Positions 60,301 to 64,000 of a stretch of DNA of 64,000 nt are shown here, in pieces. Under the pieces are notes generated by a model, which ran no database searches, was not told the DNA's origin, and worked only from the letters and a program-made list of their open reading frames with translations. The stretch is from Actinoallomurus soli (GTDB lineage Bacteria; Actinomycetota; Actinomycetes; Streptosporangiales; Streptosporangiaceae). Both the position numbers and the translations under genes were made by a program. Position 1 is the first letter of the stretch. Each line of letters begins with the position of its first letter. Location of the stretch: positions 124,001-188,000 of the forward strand of contig NZ_JAMXMV010000008.1 in assembly GCF_024055715.1 (NCBI RefSeq), written 5' to 3'.

Positions 60301-60791
60301 AACGTCTCCAGCCGCAGATCTTCGAGCCGGGCGGCCTGCGCCTCGGCGAACGGCGCGGCGGCCATGTCGGCCAGAGCCGGTCCGCGCCACAGGTCGAGGC
60401 CCTCGCGCAGGAGCGCTGCGGCACGGCTCGGATCGCCGGCCGTCAGGGCGCGCCGGCCGTCCCGCGCCAGCCGTTCGAAGCGGAGGGCGTCGACCTCGCC
60501 GGGATCGACCGCGAGACGGTACCCGGCGGGATGGAACTCGACCAGGTCCCCTGACCCGTCGGCGGTGCCGAGGCCGCGCCGCAGCCGGGACACCTGGGAT
60601 TGCAGGGCGTTCGGCGCGCCTGCCGGGGGCTCCGCGCCGTACAGGCCGTCGATCAGGCGTTCGACGGTCACCACGTGGCCCGCGTCGAGGAGGAGCAGGG
60701 CCAGCAGGGAGCGTACGCGCGGCCCTCCGACCGAGACCGGGGATCCGTCGGAGGCGCGGACCTCCATCGGGCCTAGGACGCGGAATCGCAT
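57315..60791 (-). CDS. AfsR/SARP-type transcriptional regulator
   Basis: 1158 residues. Order: OmpR-like winged helix (MRFRVLGPMEVRASDG to about 90), BTAD (about 95-240), a Glu/Pro/Arg-rich linker (EEPVDRDRPADRQEP), NB-ARC ATPase (P-loop GPGGTGKTRLA near 340; LLLILDNCEHV Walker B), and C-terminal TPR repeats (about 780-1140). These are large ATP-dependent activators of secondary metabolism or development in actinomycetes. A run of 5-residue repeats GT(T/G)x(A/I) at about 552-581 interrupts the region after NB-ARC. No biosynthetic cluster is adjacent. ATG 60791 gives the canonical start. Confidence 0.93.
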   Translation of the reverse strand: MRFRVLGPMEVRASDGSPVSVGGPRVRSLLALLLLDAGHVVTVERLIDGLYGAEPPAGAPNALQSQVSRLRRGLGTADGSGDLVEFHPAGYRLAVDPGEVDALRFERLARDGRRALTAGDPSRAAALLREGLDLWRGPALADMAAAPFAEAQAARLEDLRLETFEDYAEALLALGDHRDLVIELREPVAAHPLRERLRGLLMRALYGGGRQAEALAVFEDARRTLADQLGADPSPELVQVHLAILRADPSLTAHPPRKRPPGPREEPVDRDRPADRQEPADREEAVHPEEPAVREGAAGREAPASRETAARGGLAAQLTSFVGRQDELARIGGLLAAERLVTLVGPGGTGKTRLAVEAGGRAPGEVRFVDLAAVERRPEDGAGPDGAVAQAVIDALGVREAGLMAVPVGAQSDPAERLVEAIADRALLLILDNCEHVIDEAARLVHRLLGACPGLRVLATSREALGITGEALCPLTPLAAPPPEVDPADALAYPAARLFADRAAAVRPGLELDAATVAAVARICAALDGLPLAIELAAARLRTLTVDEVAARLGTTRAGTTGAGTTGIGTGGIGTGGAGTGGDSVDSGAAPGDPAAPYDRFRLLSRGDRTKAPRHRTLRAVVQWSWDLLGADERLVARRLTVFAGGATPEAVARVCGLAEEEADDLLTDLADKSLVEGDGGRYRMLDTIREFCAERLAEAGEAERARAAHAAYFFELAESAEPHLRRADQLEWLARLNAERGNLLAALRLLVHTDHAGALRMLAAMSAYWWLRGLRSEGASVAIELLALLGDEPPPEAAEEYALCVMLALHGGGDDPAVEYYRRRIDSLMADLGSDRPTLRPMSTLLWALNAGPSATNTELQEARMGRDPWSRALRHFGYGYRHLLVGDLAGAEGEFARGEAGFRAFGDRWGLSAMLGERARLAVWRGDWDTARALLDEAYEHVRRLDSAEDMADCLQLRGEMLIRRGDLDGAGECYEHAHALSRRSGGVEKIAETLIGLGEVARLRGHLAEARRHFEAALSRCTAEAFIVRHSRAMALIGIGRVAEAAGDVAEAGAWFRRALAAGLPQRDSRIMAHVAEALAGPAVLGGEGERAALLLGSAAALRGLSLAGDPDVARVTARGRELLGAEAFAAARARGAAMSQDQVVALLTAEIDEA
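59047..59136. repeat. 15-bp tandem repeat (6 copies) in the AfsR-type gene
   Basis: Six in-frame 15-bp units related to CCGCCCGTTCCGATC, coding for repeated Gly-Thr-rich pentapeptides. Copy number can change by slippage without a frameshift. Confidence 0.85.
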
Positions 60792-60840
60792 GCCCCGATT
60801 GTGGCGGATCATCGCTGGTGATCAGGTCGACGGCGGAAGC

Positions 60841-60865
60841 AATGTTGACGAAAATCAATGTTGAC
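60841..60865. promoter_or_regulatory. Direct repeat AATGTTGAC
   Basis: AATGTTGAC at 60841-60849 and 60857-60865 (16-bp spacing) in the gap between the divergent AfsR-type and DUF2332 genes. SARP proteins bind direct repeats, but those are usually 11 or 22 bp apart, so identity as its own site is uncertain. Confidence 0.4.
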
Positions 60866-60896
60866 CGGTATCGACGACCCTGGCCAGCATCGCGGT

Positions 60897-61922
60897 ATGC
60901 CCTTTGACGACCTGGCTCGGCTGTTCGAGGCCGCCCCGTCCCAGTTCGCCACTTCGCCGCTCTACGGCCGCCTCGGCGCGGTCGTCGCGGCGGACGAGCG
61001 GCTGTTGGCGATCGCGGCGGAGGCCCGCCCCGGGCAGCTTCCCTCCAACCTGCTGTTCGCCTCCGCGCACTATCTGCTGCTCCGCGATCCCTCGCACGAC
61101 CTGGCGGCCTGGTATCCCACGACGGGTGCGGCGCGGCCGCCGGAGGACGATCCGGGCCCGGCGTTCACCGACTTCTGCCTTACCCGGCGAGCGGACATCG
61201 TCGAGTTGATGCACGGCCGCCTCGTCCAGACGAATGTGGTGAAGCGGGCGACGGCCCTGCGGCTCGGGCTCGCTCGCGTCGCCCGCCTGACCGGCGAGCC
61301 CGTCACGGTGATCGAGGTGGGCTGCAGCGCGGGTCTGTTGCTGCGGTTCGACGAGTACCACTACGACTTCGGCGGGCGAACGTGGGGGGAACCCGCCTCA
61401 CCGGTCGAGATCCGTACCCGCTGGGAGGGCGCCGCGCCGGCGCCGGACCTCGGTCCCCTGCCGGCCATCGCCGATCGGGTGGGCGTGGACCTGCACCCGG
61501 TGGACGTCACCGACCCGGACGAGCGGCTCTGGCTCCGCGCGCTGATCTGGCCGGAGAACCGCGCCCAGGCCGACCTCCAGGACGCGGCGCTGCGCGTGGT
61601 CGCCGCGGATCCGCCGAGGACCGTCGCCGGGGACGCGGTGGAGGTGCTTCCGCGGCTCGTCGCGGAGGTGCCCGCAGGCACGCCGGTGGTCGTGTTCCAT
61701 GCCGCGACCCGCCTGCACGTGGCGGCGGACCGGCGCGATCGGTTCGACCAGACGATCGCGGCCGTCGGGCGGACGCACGCGCTGTTCCATCTGTCCCTGG
61801 AGGCGGAGCCCGATCTCGCCGGGGTCGCCTTCGCGCTACGCCTGCGACACGGCGACGGCACCGAACGGCTCGCCATCGCCGATGGCCACGTCGAGTGGAT
61901 CGCCGAGCCGCCGGCCCGGTGA
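60897..61922 (+). CDS. DUF2332 family protein
   Basis: 341 residues of the DUF2332 family: FATSPLYGRLGAVVAADERL, LPSNLLFASAHYLLL, VVKRATALRLGLARVA, VTVIEVGCSAGLLLRFDEY, then LWPENRAQ-like and VVVFHAATRLHV. The VEVGCSAGLLL segment resembles a SAM-binding motif I, so a methyltransferase-like fold is possible. ATG 60897 is preferred; ATG 60858 would add 13 residues across the direct repeat. Divergent from the AfsR-type regulator. Confidence 0.82.
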   Translation: MPFDDLARLFEAAPSQFATSPLYGRLGAVVAADERLLAIAAEARPGQLPSNLLFASAHYLLLRDPSHDLAAWYPTTGAARPPEDDPGPAFTDFCLTRRADIVELMHGRLVQTNVVKRATALRLGLARVARLTGEPVTVIEVGCSAGLLLRFDEYHYDFGGRTWGEPASPVEIRTRWEGAAPAPDLGPLPAIADRVGVDLHPVDVTDPDERLWLRALIWPENRAQADLQDAALRVVAADPPRTVAGDAVEVLPRLVAEVPAGTPVVVFHAATRLHVAADRRDRFDQTIAAVGRTHALFHLSLEAEPDLAGVAFALRLRHGDGTERLAIADGHVEWIAEPPAR

Positions 61923-62021
61923 CCGCGACGTGGACCGTCGGCCCGGATCACGGTGAAACGGCGGTGAAAGGGGACCGGTCGGGCGGCGGTGAGAGCGGCG
62001 TGGCGGTGAGAGCGGCTGGGA

Positions 62022-62525
62022 TCAGGCGATCGAGAATGCGGCCCAGACGGCCTTGCCGCCGCCCAGCAGGGGAGTCCAGCCCCAGGCCCTGCTGATGGCG
62101 TCGATGATGTGCAGGCCTCGTCCGGTCTCGGCGACGAAGTCGGGCTCCCGCATCCGCGGGGCCCGGTCCGCCGGGTCGGTGACCATGCACACCAGGTGGC
62201 AGCGGTAGCGGACGAGGACGAGCCGGAGGGCCTCTTCGGCGTCGGCGCCGCAGCGCAGGCCGTGGCGGACCGCGTTGGTCACGAGCTCTGACACGACCAC
62301 GGACGCGTCGTCGTAGAACCGGGCGAGACTCCACTCCGCCAGAGTCGTCTTCGTGACGTGCCGGGCGATCTTCGGTGACTCGGCCTCCGCGGGCAGATTC
62401 CGGGTCGCCACCCACGGGCGCTCGGGAACCTGATGCGGGGGGTTGTCGAGACGCGTCAGCCAGTCATCCCAACCTCGGTGGGCGAGGGGGATACCGGTGG
62501 TCTCGCGGAGCGGAGACTTGGTCAT
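62022..62525 (-). CDS. ATP-binding protein (HATPase_c, anti-sigma-like)
   Basis: 167 residues. The C-terminal 120 form a GHKL ATPase domain as in RsbW/SpoIIAB-like proteins: ASVVVSELVTNAVRHG (N-box), CMVTDPADRAP (G1-like) and GRGLHIIDAISRAWGW (G2). Such small proteins are very common next to XRE/DUF397 pairs in streptomycetes and act as kinases or regulators without a clear target. ATG 62525 is taken; the upstream open frame runs across the palindrome and is unlikely to be translated. Confidence 0.88.
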   Translation of the reverse strand: MTKSPLRETTGIPLAHRGWDDWLTRLDNPPHQVPERPWVATRNLPAEAESPKIARHVTKTTLAEWSLARFYDDASVVVSELVTNAVRHGLRCGADAEEALRLVLVRYRCHLVCMVTDPADRAPRMREPDFVAETGRGLHIIDAISRAWGWTPLLGGGKAVWAAFSIA

Positions 62526-62618
62526 TGGCGAACCCTGGGGGAAGTCGTGTTCGTCGCGAGGCGCCCGGTGCGCCGCTTCCGCTATCTTGCTCCTCAAGTC
62601 GTGCATATGCAAGCACGC

Positions 62619-62654
62619 TTGCACACTCAAATGCACGTGCATCTGAGCGTGCAA
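62619..62654. promoter_or_regulatory. 36-bp palindrome between divergent regulator genes
   Basis: Left arm TTGCAC-A-CTCA-A-ATGCAC mirrors right arm GTGCAT-C-TGAG-C-GTGCAA with two mismatches per 18-bp arm. Nearby GTGCATATGC and AAGCACGCTT repeat the theme. It sits midway in the 203-bp gap between the ATPase and DUF397 genes and is a good candidate binding site for the XRE regulator at 63091. Confidence 0.65.
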
Positions 62655-62728
62655 CATGGGGGGAGCGGCGCCCGGCCGGCGCCATGAGGCGCGACCGGGC
62701 ATTCACGACAGAGGCCAGGAGGGGCGAG

Positions 62729-62965
62729 ATGTATCAGGCCTACAACGGAATGTCGGCGGCGCTGCTGCGCGAGGTCAGCTGGCTCAAGAGCAGGGCCAGC
62801 AACCCGAGCGGCAACTGCGTCGAGCTGGCGGAGCTGCCCGACGGCGCCATCGCGGTGCGGAACTCCCGCTTCCCGGACGGCCCGGCGCTGCTCTACACCC
62901 GCGCCGAGATCGACGCCTTCATCCAGGGAGCCAAGGACGGGGACTTCGACCACATGCTCCTCTGA
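62729..62965 (+). CDS. DUF397 protein
   Basis: 78 residues: WLKSRASNPSGNCVELAELPDGAIAVRNSRFPDGPALLYTRAEIDAFI matches DUF397, whose members pair with XRE-DUF5753 regulators (for example near whiJ and bldB-like loci) and are thought to modulate them. CCAGGAGGGG precedes ATG 62729. The XRE gene follows 125 bp downstream on the same strand. Confidence 0.9.
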   Translation: MYQAYNGMSAALLREVSWLKSRASNPSGNCVELAELPDGAIAVRNSRFPDGPALLYTRAEIDAFIQGAKDGDFDHMLL

Positions 62966-63090
62966 GGCCACAGCGGACGCGCGGCGTCACATGCCCCTCT
63001 GACGGGGCGTGTGTCGCGTTGACCTGAGCACTTTGCAATCAGTGCCTCCGGTGGGACACTGGGCGGATTCCGGTGTCCTGAGGGGAGCGC

Positions 63091-63996
63091 ATGATCGGTT
63101 CTGCGCCTGATGGCGAGAAGGCCGTGAGCAGCATGTTCGGTCATCATCGTGGTGGTCCGACGGTGCTGCGTATTGTGCTGGGGGCGCAGTTGCGGCGGTT
63201 GCGTGAGGCGCGGGGGATCACGTGTGAGGAGGCCGGTGAGGCGATCCGGGCGTCGCATTCGAAGATCAGCCGGATGGAGTTGGGGCGGGTTCGGTTCCGG
63301 TCGCGGGATGTGGCGGATCTGCTGAGTTTGTACGGGGTTGCCGATCAGGAGGAGCGGTCGGCGATGCTGGCGTTGGCGGAGCGGGCGAATGAGGCGGGGT
63401 GGTGGCATTCGTACTCCGATATTCTGCCGGGCTGGTTCGAGGTGTACATCGGGTTGGAGGAGGCGGCGTCTCGGATCCGTGCGTATGAGGTGCAGTTCGT
63501 TCCTGGGTTGTTGCAGACCGAGGATTATGCGCGTGCGGTGACGTTGCTGGGGCATCCGGATGCGCCGGGGCATGAGGTGGAGCGGCGGGTGGGGTTGCGG
63601 ATGCGGCGTCAGTCGTTGCTGTCGGGGGAGGATCCGCCGCATTTTTGGGCGGTGGTGGATGAGGCGGCGTTGCGGCGGCCGTTGGGTGGGGTCGCGGTGA
63701 TGCGGCGGCAGTTGGAGCACCTGATCGAGGTGACGGAGTTGCCGCATGTGACGTTGCAGGTGGTGCCGTTTCATCTGGGGGGTCATGCGGCGGCGGGTGG
63801 GCCGTTCAGTATTTTGCGGTTCGCGGAGCCGGATTTGCCGGATGTGGTGTATTTGGAGCAGTTGACCAGTGCGTTGTATTTGGACAAGCGTGAGGATGTG
63901 GATGATTATCTGGCGGTGATGGAGCGGTTGTGCATTGACGCCGAGCCCGCCACCCGCATCCGCGACACCCTCGGACGCATCCTCAAGGAGCTCTGA
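63091..63996 (+). CDS. XRE family regulator with DUF5753 domain
   Basis: 301 residues: an N-terminal helix-turn-helix of the Cro/C1 type (LRRLREARGITCEEAGEAIR, ASHSKISRMELGR) and a C-terminal DUF5753 domain (WWHSYSDILPGWFEVYIGLE, FVPGLLQTEDYARA, LPHVTLQVVPFHLGGH, EDVDDYLAVMERL). This is the WhiJ-like regulator group that works with DUF397 partners. Codon choice from about 63130 to 63940 is unusual: many codons end in G or T (TTG, GCG, CAT, GAT) rather than C as in neighbours. GAGGGGAGCGC supports ATG 63091. Confidence 0.94.
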   Translation: MIGSAPDGEKAVSSMFGHHRGGPTVLRIVLGAQLRRLREARGITCEEAGEAIRASHSKISRMELGRVRFRSRDVADLLSLYGVADQEERSAMLALAERANEAGWWHSYSDILPGWFEVYIGLEEAASRIRAYEVQFVPGLLQTEDYARAVTLLGHPDAPGHEVERRVGLRMRRQSLLSGEDPPHFWAVVDEAALRRPLGGVAVMRRQLEHLIEVTELPHVTLQVVPFHLGGHAAAGGPFSILRFAEPDLPDVVYLEQLTSALYLDKREDVDDYLAVMERLCIDAEPATRIRDTLGRILKEL

Positions 63997-64000
63997 CCTC

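Noticed and set aside
1-64000. CRISPR array, rRNA operon or replication origin
   Set aside because: No regularly spaced repeats with unique spacers, no rRNA sequence, and no cluster of DnaA boxes were seen.

Overview
The window is very GC-rich, densely coding DNA from a filamentous actinomycete. A BCAA cluster (ilvBNC, serA, leuB, ilvE, cimA, gltX) is laid out much as in Streptomyces. AfsR/SARP, NarL, ROK and XRE-DUF5753/DUF397 regulators, many secreted proteins and GTG/leaderless starts fit Streptomycetales or Streptosporangiales (for example Thermomonosporaceae). The genus cannot be fixed from the sequence alone.

Layout. 1-3230: a short-chain dehydrogenase (cut by the window edge) divergent from a MarR-MFS-isochorismatase-like operon. 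3299-6857: ilvB-ilvN-ilvC behind an operator and a transcription attenuator. 7139-8465: a 4-TM protein coupled to a thymidylate-synthase-fold protein. 8476-13705: secreted lipase, ABC exporter and NarL-type two-component system. 13397-17352: an accessory segment between 394-bp direct repeats that duplicate the end of the response regulator and the end of an SseB-like gene, with a transposase remnant inside. 18138-19721: serA. 20132-23801: APC permease and ROK kinase divergent from a ROK repressor. 23849-28886: leuB, ilvE, a cold-shock-like protein, a truncated Uma2 protein and cimA with its own attenuator. 28934-38611: SDR, monooxygenase, small membrane proteins, FAH hydrolase, gltX, tandem VOC proteins, MFS, tRNA-Gln and a beta-helix membrane protein. 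39257-49938: secreted peptides, patatin-PlsC pair, GH59 galactosidase, and an ABC transporter plus phosphoesterase operon. 50022-56738: TetR-controlled enzymes, a possible Imm1-like protein, a peptidoglycan-binding gene broken by an amber codon, and a DUF4132 protein. 56971-63996: tRNA-Glu, an AfsR-type regulator, DUF2332, and an ATPase/DUF397/XRE module around a 36-bp palindrome.

How the genes work together. IlvBN, IlvC, LeuB, IlvE and CimA supply steps of isoleucine, valine and leucine synthesis; CimA provides the threonine-independent route to 2-oxobutanoate. Two operons (ilvB, cimA) carry BCAA-rich leader peptides of the same design: the leader stop codon sits in the loop of a perfect 10-bp hairpin, followed by an intrinsic terminator. 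Upstream of ilvB, leuB and cimA lies a shared element, TCTC-N6-TGAGAC, that looks like the operator of one BCAA regulator, perhaps an IclR protein of the LtbR/NdgR type encoded elsewhere. This two-layer control is the clearest coordinated system in the window. The least explained pieces are the TS-fold/4-TM pair, the direct-repeat-bounded island and the palindrome module at the right end.
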